From NCBI GenBank assembly GCA_015852425.1, contig JAAAIG010000435.1, positions 1-31,695 on the forward strand: DNA of 31,695 bases, written 5' to 3'. Both the position numbers and the translations under genes were made by a program. Below the pieces are notes generated by a model. That model searched no databases. It saw only the letters and a program-made list of their open reading frames with translations, and was not told the DNA's origin. The DNA is from Gryganskiella cystojenkinii. Taxonomy: Eukaryota; Mortierellomycota; Mortierellomycetes; Mortierellales; Mortierellaceae. Below are positions 9,679-19,631 of this stretch, piece after piece (position 1 is the stretch's first letter; each line of letters starts with the position of its first letter).

Positions 9679-11954
9679 CTATAACTCGTCGTGCGTTTTA
9701 CCCTGAGGTTGTGATGGCGTCTCTTCTGGGACCACCTCCAAAGCCTCATCTTCGGTCTCGTCGTCCTCCAAAACTGCGCAGACAGCGGGAGTCTGCATCT
9801 TGAAGACATATTCACACTTTTCGGGCTCGGTCACAGAGATGATCTCGTTGACGGTACCACATGACATGACCAACTTGACGGATCGATCGGGGCCATTCCA
9901 GCATTTGGTGCCTCCAGAGTACATCTGGACGCTGTAATCATTTCCAACCCAGTGAGAGAATTTTCTATGAACAGGAGGGGGGGAAAGGAAATAACAAAAG
10001 CATTAGTTATTGGTGGACAGATATGCTGAAGGAGAGCGAGCGCACATAAAGAAAGCGTCGGAGCAAATTATTTACCCAAGGAAAGTGGTCGAGTGAGATC
10101 GCTGGTTAGCATCACCAAACATGCAAAGTGAATATGTGTACCTATAAATCGAGAAAAGGAGCAACAATGAGTACTGATGATCTACAACTGAAAAGACATC
10201 AAAACGCCACCAAAAAATTAAAAAAAACGCTTACTCGATGTCCTTGAACTCGAAGCACTCGTCCAACATTTTGACAAAGGTATCGTCCTTTCCGAAATCA
10301 ACTCCTTGCTTCCTCTCAATCTCCTGGATCCTATCCGCCACATCTCGCTCCTCATCCGAGGCACTGTTCGAGTCTTGTTGAGCCAAATCCGCGATCAATT
10401 TGAGGTCCTCGGCCTCGGGACTATCATCCGAATCCTCGACAGGGATATCAATGGGTTCTTGTCCCTTAAACTCTGCAAGATCTGTATTCCACTCTTGCTC
10501 CTCAAAGTCATCTGCAATCTTGATGGCCTTCAGGACTTCCTCATCATTGTACTCGGTGTTGTACTCGTGTTTCATTCCCGTAAGCAGATCGTGGAGCTTG
10601 CCAATTTCCCGTTGAAGCGTATAGGTCTCGTCCTGCAAGCTGTTGAACTGTTGATCAGGCGAGACATGTGCTCCCTCTTCAGGCTCTTGACCAAAAGTAG
10701 GAGGCGTGTATGCAGGTGCCTCCTCTGCCTTTGCCTCTCCTTCCTCCTCTGCCGTCTCTTCGGCGGGTTCCAAAGACATGAAATCGTCGAATCCAGAGAC
10801 AGTGTTCTTGACCGCCATATCGTGAAAGTTCTTGTTGTAGTTTTCCTTGAGTTCCTTAAGAGCCTTAATGAGGTAAGCCTTGGACTCTTTGGCGTGTTCG
10901 AACCGTTTGGTCTGCAGTGCGATAAGCGGTTGCAATTGGACTCGACGAGCCGCTTCCCTGGTCGCCTTGGATCCCTCCAAGAACTCTTCCAGCTTTTCGT
11001 TTGCCGCGTTCAACTTGTCTGTTTCAAGTGAGATCGAGACGGCATGTCAGTGACTTGCATGAGAACAGACCCTTTAAATAAAGCCTATGCCTCACTAATT
11101 CGGTTTTGCCTTTTGCTTACCTCTAGCCTCGGCAGCTTCCTTCTGGACCTGATCAGTTCTCTGCCGAAGCTCCAAGAGATCCTCGACCATCTTGATTTTG
11201 GTTTCTTGACCATGCTGGATATAAGTCTTGCGTAACCGACTGCCCTGGACCTCAATCTTTTGAATCCTCTTGCGTTCCAATACAGCCTCGGCGCCGACCT
11301 GATCACAGATATTGGGGCAATGTGTCTGTCCGTCGTATTCGTCACTGCCATCACAACATTCCTCATCACAGACACCATCGTTGACCCTAGAGGATTTGAT
11401 ATCCGAGGCGACGTGTCCCACGTTCGCACAGTGAAAATATCCAGTCCCGCAGGCCGAGGTGCCTAAAACAAGATATTATGATATAAAAAAAACGGGGAGA
11501 GGGACGGCTGTGTCTTTAGGATAACACTCTTTGATGCGTTGAAAAAGCAATTGAAGAAATCTCTTGGTAAAACTTGGAGTCTTTGTTTTTTTTTGTTATA
11601 GTTACCTGGCTCATCTGAACCATCGGGGCAATCGCAATAATCGTCATTGACGGCCGAGAAAGGGATGACTTTGGATCCATCAAGACACTTCCAGTTGTGG
11701 GACCGATCGGGCAAGTACAAGTTGGCTCCTATATAAATATATAAACCGAGCGCAGGATTCACAGGGTTAGGTTGGATTTCTTCGACAAGTCCCTGAAAAA
11801 ACAAATATTTAACGAGGAGCACGCAAAGAAGATCAAGCGAATTACTGCGAGGAGAGACTCCACGAAGAGGAGTATCGTTGCTGCTGCTGTTGGCCTGAGC
11901 AACGGCAAGGCTCAGGGCGAGGGTCGCGACGAGAGGGAGACCGATGGACTTCAT
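9679..11954 (-). CDS. GTB1: Glucosidase II beta subunit (PRKCSH/GTB1 type)
   Basis: This is the non-catalytic subunit of ER glucosidase II, which trims glucose from N-glycans and retains the complex in the ER. Six exons (11954-11846, 11728-11606, 11462-11121, 11018-10235, 10141-10076, 9964-9679) give 569 residues. The signal peptide is about 1-21 and is followed by RGVSP. Two cysteine-rich LDL-receptor-A-like units contain NDDYCDCPDGSDEPG and NDGVCDEECCDGSDEYDG. A long coiled coil and a Glu-rich stretch follow. The mannose-6-phosphate-receptor-homology domain spans about 444-540, with WNGPDRS, CGTVNEI and EPEKCEY. The last residues are HDEL, an ER retrieval signal. Intron 1 (117 nt) has a CTAAC branch site at 11770-11766 and no stop codon in frame. 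Confidence 0.95.
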
Positions 11955-12447
11955 CCTGTTTAACTTGAATGTTTCAAGACTTGATGAAGTGCAGGAAATG
12001 AGAGCAAATGAGAGGATGAGAAGTGCGAGGAAAGAACTGACGACCGAGCTTTCTCCTCAGGAAGGTAGGGTCGAAGAGAGTGAAGAAGTGTAAGAATTGA
12101 AGAGGATGATGAGAACCTTTTTGGCAACATTTACCGACAATGCATTCACATCGCTCATCGCAGGCACACAGGGGTGCAAAAATTGGGCGGAGTGAGCCCT
12201 ATTTGCTGTGACTTTCTTTCTATTCGCCCTTTTTTTTGGTTCCCTCGGATCGATGTCGTCCTCCGTTCCTCTTAATGCGATCTATTGTCCCCAATACTGG
12301 TTTTATTTCAAAAAAGTCGGTTTAAGCGATATGTACTGAAGAAAGTCATGCAGTAAAGAGCTGGGAGTGTTCTCCTGGTGGTAGTATCAACTCTTATATA
12401 GGCGGGAGACCACTTTTATTAGGGCAGTATGTATAATACGCGGAACG
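11955..12447. other. Intergenic: upstream flank of GTB1 and 3' flank of the LRR gene
   Basis: These 493 bp contain no open frame worth calling. On the minus strand the LRR gene's likely poly(A) signal (12420-12415) is followed by a T/C-mixed stretch that must hold the GTB1 promoter. I see no clear TATA box. Confidence 0.5.
12415..12420 (-). terminator. Poly(A) signal of the LRR gene
   Basis: On the minus strand AATAAA lies 27 nt beyond the LRR stop codon, a usual spacing for 3'-end formation. Confidence 0.5.
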
Positions 12448-14244
12448 TTAATTTCCCTGGTAGATGCTCAGAGTCCAGTTGGTCTTGAGTGCATCAACCA
12501 GCGCCTGTGCTCCGTTTTTTCCGATTGAGTTGTTGTACAAGTACAAAGTGGTCAGAGCCGAGTTGGTCTTGAGTGCCTCGCCCAGCGCCTGAATACCTTT
12601 GTCTCCGATCGAGCCAGATAAATCCAGAATGGTCAGAGTAGAGTTGGTCTTGAGTGCCTCAGATAGCGCCTGAGCACCTTTCTTTCCGATCGAGTTGTGC
12701 GCCAAGTTCAAATTAGTCAAAGTAGAGTTGGTCTTGAGTGCCTCAGACGGCCCCTGAGCTCCCTTAGGTCCGATCGAGTTGCGGCACAAGTTCAAAGTAG
12801 TCAGAGTCGAGTTGGTCTTGAGTGCCTCACCCAGCGCCAGTGCTCCTTCGACTGCGATCGAGTTGGCACATAAGTCCAGAATGGTCATAGTAGAGTTGAC
12901 CTTGAGTGCCTCACCCAGCGCCTGAGCTCCTTTATCTGCGATCGAGTTGCCACATAAATCCAGAATGGTCATAGTAGAGTTGACCTTGAGTGCCTCAGAC
13001 AGCGCCAGACATCCTTTCTTTCCGATCGAGCCAGACAAGTTCAAAGTAGTCAGAGTAGAGTTGATTTTGAATGCCTCAGACAACGCCCGACTTCCTTTCT
13101 TTCCGATCGAGTTGTCAGACAAGTTCAAAGTAGTCAGAGTAAAGTTGATCTTGAGTGCCTCAGACAACGCCCGACCTCCTTTCTTTGCGATCGAGTTGCG
13201 GTACAAGTTCAAAGTAGTCAGAGAAAAGTTGGTCTTGAGTGCTTCACCCAGCGCCCGGGCTCCAACATCACCAATTGAATTGTTGTCCAAGTTCAAAGTG
13301 GCCAGAGCCAAGTTGGTCTTGAGTGTCATAGACAGCACCTGAGCTCCGTTGTCTCCGATTGAGTTGTTATTCAGGTTCAAAGTGGTGAGAGATGGGTTGG
13401 TCTTGAGTGCCTCACCCAGTGCCCGGGCTCCAACATCACCAATTGAATTGTTGTCCAAGTTCAAAGTGGCCAGAGCCAAGTTGGTCTTGAGTGTCATAGA
13501 CAGCACCTGAGCTCCGTTGTCTCCGATCGAGTTGTTTTTCAAGTTCAAAGCGGTCAGAGCTAAGTTGGTCTTGAGTGCCTCAGACAGAGCTTGAGCTCCG
13601 TTTTCGCCGATCGAGTTGTTGTCCAAGTTCAAAGTGCTCAGAGCCGAGTTGGTCTTGAGTGCCTCACCCAGCGCCTGAGTTCCATTATCTCCAATCGAGT
13701 TGTACTCCAAGTCTAAAGTAGCTAGAGTCGAGTTGATCTTGATGGCTTCCGCTAGTGCTTGAGCGCCGTTTTCTCTGATCGAGTTGTACGCCAAGTTCAA
13801 AGTGTTCAGAGCCAAGTTGGTCTTGAGTGCCTCAGACAGCGCCTGAGCTCCGACGCCTCCTATACCGCAGCCCTTCAAGATCAGAACGGTCAGAGTTAAC
13901 CTGTGCAAAGTAGTGAAAGCCAAGTTGGCTATAATGCAAGAAAGTACTTCGTCCCACTCATATGCTGTTGATGGTTTTTCATCGGCATCGCGCCTAATCG
14001 TCAGATGTCGTATATGGTGCTTGTTGCTCTGGAAGGACTTCGTACTAGGGCCACGTTCAGTCAAAACGACACACTTGTAGAGTGGCGGTGTAAATGAGTC
14101 ATTCCAGTCCCAGCTCACACGCGCACATGATGCAAGGTCTTTGAGGCGAAGGCTACTGACAAGTCGGGAGCGAATCTCAGGTAGATCGAGGGCACGTTTC
14201 TGTAACATCTTAATCAAAAATGATGATGAGTGTGGCAAGTGCAA
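12448..14244 (-). CDS. F-box-like / ribonuclease-inhibitor-type LRR protein
   Basis: This intronless gene encodes 598 residues. Residues ~14-60 (LPEIRSRL, LRLKDLASCARVSWDWND) resemble the degenerate F-box common in Mortierella-type F-box proteins, which would link a target to an SCF ubiquitin ligase; that role is inferred. From about residue 125 it is almost wholly leucine-rich repeats of 28 residues with the pattern GAxALxEALKTNxxLTTLNLxxNSIGxx: sixteen full repeats and a shortened last one ending the protein. Two repeats have 27 residues and lose the Asn of NSIG. Repeats 5+6 and 7+8 are a recent duplication (separate entry). An internal ATG at residue 13 (14208) could be the real start, since it directly precedes the F-box-like part. 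The repeats resemble NLR/RNI LRRs, but there is no nucleotide-binding domain. Confidence 0.85.
   Translation of the reverse strand: MHLPHSSSFLIKMLQKRALDLPEIRSRLVSSLRLKDLASCARVSWDWNDSFTPPLYKCVVLTERGPSTKSFQSNKHHIRHLTIRRDADEKPSTAYEWDEVLSCIIANLAFTTLHRLTLTVLILKGCGIGGVGAQALSEALKTNLALNTLNLAYNSIRENGAQALAEAIKINSTLATLDLEYNSIGDNGTQALGEALKTNSALSTLNLDNNSIGENGAQALSEALKTNLALTALNLKNNSIGDNGAQVLSMTLKTNLALATLNLDNNSIGDVGARALGEALKTNPSLTTLNLNNNSIGDNGAQVLSMTLKTNLALATLNLDNNSIGDVGARALGEALKTNFSLTTLNLYRNSIAKKGGRALSEALKINFTLTTLNLSDNSIGKKGSRALSEAFKINSTLTTLNLSGSIGKKGCLALSEALKVNSTMTILDLCGNSIADKGAQALGEALKVNSTMTILDLCANSIAVEGALALGEALKTNSTLTTLNLCRNSIGPKGAQGPSEALKTNSTLTNLNLAHNSIGKKGAQALSEALKTNSTLTILDLSGSIGDKGIQALGEALKTNSALTTLYLYNNSIGKNGAQALVDALKTNWTLSIYQGN
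13253..13527. repeat. 168-bp tandem duplication inside the LRR gene
   Basis: Bases 13253-13359 and 13421-13527 are identical over 107 bp and sit exactly 168 bp apart, equal to two 28-residue leucine-rich repeats. Neighbouring repeats differ from each other much more, so this is a young in-frame duplication or a gene-conversion tract. Confidence 0.85.
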
Positions 14245-15086
14245 CAGGGATGATGATGACGACAGTGATACTGGTGTAACAAAAAGGCTCTAATAGCAAT
14301 GATGAATGAAGAGAACAGTGAGGTTAGGAAGAAGGAACGTAATGAAGATGAGGAGTAAGACGACAGCGATCTTGTCAAGCAGTCGATAGACTCAGAACAT
14401 TGTAGAATTGTCACAAAAGAAGGTACCACTCTCTGGAGACAACAGCTTACCTTGGCATACAGCTAACAAATAGAAGGGAGTTTAGAAAGGGCGACACAAC
14501 GCGTGAGTGTGCGGTGATAATGAATGACAAAAGGGTGAGATGAAGTTGATGTGAAGAAGAGGAGAAAGAGAGGGCGTTGATGATAAGAAAGGAGTAAGCG
14601 CGGAGGTAACAATGGGCGGTGTGCAGAATGCAGTGAGAATTCAACAGTGGGCGATAAGTGAAAAATGGAAGAAACAAAATTTTCAGCGGAAGTCTTTTCA
14701 ACTCGAAACTTAGAGAGTATCGACTTTCTGCCACCGCTTCGCCCCCGGCATTCAGTTTACTGAGGAAAACAGTGTCACCATATATGAGCCCCCGGAAGAA
14801 ACCTGGGATTTGCAGGCGAGAACGTTTCCAATTATTGACTTTGCACCACCTCGAAGGCAGCGTCTCTTCCGATGTCCTTTATTTGGGTTCACCGTTATAG
14901 GCACAATGAGATAACTGGCTTGTGGCAGCCAAGTTGATCCTACGATGTCGGCTCGTTCTCTAATCCTTGCATCGAATTCGTTGGACGCGTTGCGATGCTT
15001 CGTTCCAATCTTTGTTTGTGATTGATGTCATGAACGAGCGGATTTTTTTTTATTTTTTATAAGTTTAATACCTTTTTTTGTCTAGT
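14245..15086. other. Intergenic region, possible gene relic
   Basis: These 842 bp lie upstream of the LRR gene and downstream of the large unknown gene. I see no complete gene. A plus-strand frame from 14714 to the TAA at 14912-14914 has protein-like composition (for example TIYEPPEETWDLQ and FPIIDFAPPRR) but no ATG in frame, and may be a relic. A T-rich tract lies near 15042-15082 beside the end of the unknown gene. Confidence 0.45.
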
Positions 15087-18000
15087 TTATTTCGCAATGA
15101 CGGTTGACATGATCATGTCCTCCAGATCACCCTCGATTTCCGACAAGATTTCGACCATAAGACGTGCGGTCCCCGGTCCCAACTGATTCACAAGGTTTCT
15201 TTTCAGGGTCTCTAATCTCGCCGAACACAGTCGAGTCGTCGGCGGCGGCGAGGAGATCATTGGATGGGAGTTATGACGAAGATGTTGAGGGTGAGCAAGA
15301 CGATGTGAAAGCGGCGGTGGTAGACTGGACGAGGATGAAATGGACCCTGTCGAGGCTGGCGATCTCCCTGATCCTCCTTCGTCTTCCTCACTACTGAACA
15401 GGTCGTCGTCTTGATCCATATAAAACGGCAAAAGGGTCGTGAAGGGCAACGTTGGTGACAGGGACGATGGTGTTGCTGTTGTTGCGGCTGCGGCTGCCAT
15501 AGATGACAACGCTGCTGACACAGCCAGGGCAGTCGTTGCTGCATCATCATCCGATATTTCGGAATCTCTCGCGGCGGTCTTAAATCTCGTAGTACTTGCC
15601 AAAGTTGTGGCCATTATCGCCGCTGCCGCTGATGTTGCTGCAGCGTCTCGATCAGCGGCCATAGATTGTCGGAGATATGCTAATGTCAACATCCATACGA
15701 GTTGATAGGCTTCAGGTGAACATGCGAACTTGAGAGGAACCGAGTGAAGAGCCGATGCTGCGGGTGATGAGGACGATGACGACGAAGTCCATGCGGACAT
15801 CCCATCGATTTCTTCTTCATCTTCATCCTCATCTGCCACCTCTTCTGCTACCTCTCCATCCTCAACCTCCTCAACTTCTTCAACCTCCTCGACCTCCTCG
15901 ACCTCCTCGACCATCTGATCATCAGTCTCCTCCTCTCCTTCATCATCGTCGCTGTTATCATCGTCTTCATCATAAATGCTACTCGTTGCGCTGCTGTCAT
16001 CACTGTCGCTGTGACTGTGGCCATTACTGTCGTTATTGCTGGTCTCGCCTTCTGAGGGGAGATAATGGTGCTGACGGTAATGATGGTGCTGACGATCTGA
16101 CGGCTCTCGAGGGTGTCGAGAACGTAACGACGTGTGCCGGATTTGTGAGACCTCTGGACCTTGGACCGACTCTGTCACAAGACCCAACGCAGCCCAGAAT
16201 AGATGTTTCTCCTCGACGATCGCGCCTTTGCGCATAAAGTTGGCGATGGACCGATTTGAATCCAGGGTACTATCTGTGGCGGCCGAGGCGACCTTATTGG
16301 CTGGATCGCAAAAGAGCAAAAGTCCCTGATCCAGATACCCGTTATCCACCAAAAGGAACCCATCCTCGCTTAACCGAACCATTTCGCTGCCTCGGGAGAG
16401 ATGGGCCACATTGGCCACCGTCGCAAGATCAATCTTTTCATTTGTGGTCCATTCGATGGACAATCCGAGCCAATCGTTGATACCTTTCTCATGCTCCTTC
16501 TCTTTTTCTTTGTCGCTCTTGGCCCTCTGTCCTCCAATTGGGCCGTGATCCTCTTCCATGACGGGCATGGAAACGTCCTCGTTCTCATCATCTCCGGACT
16601 TGTTCCCGTGCATGCGGGCCAACAACAACTGTCTTTTGATCTCGTCCCACTGGCGACCGGTCTTGATACTTTTGATCCTGGCCTCATGTTCCTGAAGCTG
16701 GGACCATCGTTGAACCCGTCGGATCTGATGCTGATTCCATCGCAGGATCCCCACCAGCGCATCCAGGATCGCATGATCAAAACAAATCTGAAAAGCCGCC
16801 GTCAACGGTGCAAACGATTGCAGGACCCATTGAGAGACCCGCGTATGGACCAGACAGGCACCGCCAGTTTTGATCTCTGTCAAGACATCCTCGAACCCGA
16901 CACGCCATTCTTGGTCCTGACAGGCGTCCAGATCGATTTGAACTTCGAGGTTTTGTCGGAACGCGGTATGGAAATGATCATGTCTGGGTCCCTGTGTTCG
17001 CTTATGACCATCTTCCTGAACAGATTTTCCGAACTGTCATAAAAGCGAAAACAGCAGTGATAGATCAAATGTGGGTAACCGTGGTTAGAAAGTTGTTTTG
17101 ACCCTTGGACTTTCAAAAAAAATCTTGCGCACAAGTTACGTACCAAAATCCTCAGGACTTCTGGTTCAACATCATCGGGTGACGGGCCTCGAGGAGTAGT
17201 AATAACCTCGGTCAACCGATCTTGGACCACAGAGTTCTCCATCCCCAGATCTGTCATGACTTTTAACAGATAACTCAGGTGCATCGGCAAGATTCCTTTC
17301 AATACCTGAGCGAAATTGTCCTGTCCAAAACGGACCCTTCTTGGTTTGCGACCCAGCCCCAAGAGCTCCTCTTTTACGACCCGGACAACTTGACTCGCGG
17401 GCATCCAAGTCATCGAGACCGTCGAGGCCAAGTACAAATGTCGTACCATCGCATGGCAACCTGGTAAACAACATTGTAAGAGCAGCGTGGTTGAAGTTGT
17501 TCTTTCAGGGCCTAGATCCGCCGTCAGGTCAAGTCCTCGATCAAACATCAAGTCTAGGATATCAGATGCACGATGCATCAAATAAGCGACCATGACCTCG
17601 ATTCGTTGTAAGTCATAAAAACACCAGATCGAGGTTCCGAATCCCTTGATCCCACGCTTGTTGACCACATGCGATCCATCGCTCGGGAACATCAGTTGAT
17701 GACCTTCTTCGTCACAGGCGGTAGTCGGGGCTCGATCGCCCCCTGTATAATGAAACTTCCGATCCTGATCGTCTTCCGGAAAAGGCATGTAACCATACTC
17801 GACAATCATTTTCCGAAGCGTCTCCACAGAGAGGGTCAAAGGTCCATCAATGATCGGCTGAGGGCGTTGATAATCGTAGGTCGAAGTTGAAGAGGATGAA
17901 GAGGGTCGTTTCGGTCTTTTGGAAAAGGTTGCTAATCCATCAAAGATGCCAGAGGCCGTTTGAAAGAACCGTGCGTCGTCCTGGATCATGGACATCCCGC

Positions 18001-19138
18001 CAAGTTCATGTCGAGGAATTTTTCGATGCAGGTAGGGGTGATGATGACCCTGTGGCAGTAAGATTGGGTCACGACGGTATTGTTGAAGGGACTGCATCCA
18101 GTTCCGATCGGCTTTACGATTCAGGAATGGACTCGGTGGTGTCTTGATCAAATCCTCTATTTCAGGATCATCCGAGTCCAATGCACTGGTCAAGGCGACT
18201 CTTTTCCAATACTCGGCTGCGGCCATGCTCTCTGACAAGAATGGTAATTGCTCAGGCTTGTACTTCCAAGGGTCGCTGACGATCCCGGCTTTTCGAGCCA
18301 GGTACCGGTTCGCCTCAAGCATAAGCAGTCGTTCCTCACGTTCTTCACACATCATATGGGCAGCAACGAGCCGTTGGCGTTGCTCCTCTGAGTTTGGTGC
18401 GGCTGATCCACAATCGCCACCGAGGCCGCCGAGACTCCTGGTGATCGAGAGTGTATTGCCAAGTAAAAAACCTTCGTCCTTGTTCCCAAACAGATTTTGA
18501 TGATCCCTTCCTCCTCCTGCTGCTGCTCGGCTGTCATCCTTCTTGCTCTTGCCCGATACGGGATCAATTCCATTCTTGGAAGTCGAAGAAAATGGTTCGG
18601 TAGTAAAGGCACTGGTACGTTTGTCAATCTCGAAATCGTCCTGACAGACATTCCAGAAGGCTCTCCCACGGATGACGAAATAGCCGAATTTGAGTCGTGC
18701 TCGTGCAGTGAGGTAACGGACCGCAGATTCGGACAAGGTTCGGTTGTTGCCATAGTATCCAAAATGCAGTCGCTGGACCAAGACTCTGGACAGTCTGGCT
18801 CGTGGTTTCTCCCAGGGTGGCAAACGCACGTTTATCGTAGGTGACATTGTGACCGTGGAAGAAGAGGGAGAGAAAGAAGAGGCAGCAAGACGTGAGGAAG
18901 GCATCTTGATACCGGAGATGGAACTTGAATTCAAATTGGAGCTGGAGATGAACTGTGTTCCTTGTGGTTGAAGTTGTTGTTGGTCCGTGGGTCGTTCAGG
19001 TGAGAGCAGCTCCTCGAGCATGAGGGTCGTGAAGAGGGTTGGGTGGTGTTTGAGCAACATATGCAAGAGTAGCCATGGCGGGTATTGTTCGCTCAGCCAA
19101 AGCGCCTGTTGGCGCAGGTGAGCTCGACTGGGGGGCAT
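15087..19138 (-). CDS. Large protein of unknown function, 1313 residues
   Basis: Two exons (19138-17144 and 17033-15087) join in frame across a 110-nt intron with a GTACGT donor and a TATGACAG acceptor. I recognise no family. The order is: an N-terminal helical segment (ALWLSEQYPPWLLLHMLLKH); a Ser/Thr-rich linker; a conserved-looking block around LHFGYYGNNRTLSESAVRYL; further folded-looking blocks with GFGTSIWCFYDLQRIEVMVA and LLLQCCLPGCHAMVRHLYLA, faintly ankyrin-like; after the intron, EWRVGFEDVLTEIKTGGAC and a charged helical region; then a long acidic tract with EEV repeats (about 15850-15910), poly-Ser and Ala/Thr-rich stretches, and a final helical segment. There is no signal peptide or clear transmembrane segment. 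It may be an intracellular scaffold or regulator, but no function can be assigned. Confidence 0.8.
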
Positions 19139-19631
19139 TTTCTTTTTTGTTCTTTTTCTGCCTGAGCGTGCCTATACCTATCTATGGGCGGGAGTAGAGG
19201 TAAATGCACTTAAAATGTTGCTTGGGGGTAGACAAAGATATGAATGAGAGTTGAGCGTGCAAGGTGGTGAGTTGAATGGGCGCGAGTGAATGCAATGCAA
19301 ATGAAGATACGGTACGAATGAATGTATGAATGTGAAGGAATGAGGAGGCCAAACGAAGGAGAGAGTATCGACTGGACTGACCGACCCTCTTTGGCAAGAA
19401 AGTGCGTGCGACTGACGCAGTCATTGTGGTCGTGGTCATTTATCCAAGGGGATGACAAAAGGGGGGAGGGGCCGTGCCTCCCTTTCCTCTTTCCTTTCAT
19501 TTGCACCCTCAATCAGAGTCAAAATAAGGGCTGATGTTATTATTTGTTTTTGGAAAATTAAATATGGTCCAGTATGTGGTCAGGTTTCTATGAGATTGGT
19601 CTGTCATGTCTATCTTTTTTTTTCGTACTTG
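19139..19631. other. Intergenic: promoter of the large unknown gene and 3' flank of PMR1
   Basis: These 493 bp hold short overlapping frames only. On the minus strand the stretch just before 19138 is rich in A, and the upstream part has repeated GAATG/CATTC elements (19230-19345). No TATA box or poly(A) hexamer is clear. Confidence 0.45.

Noticed and set aside
12448..14244. NLR-type immune receptor reading of the LRR gene
   Set aside because: Repeats resemble NLR/RNI LRRs, but there is no NACHT or NB-ARC domain; the N-terminus is F-box-like.
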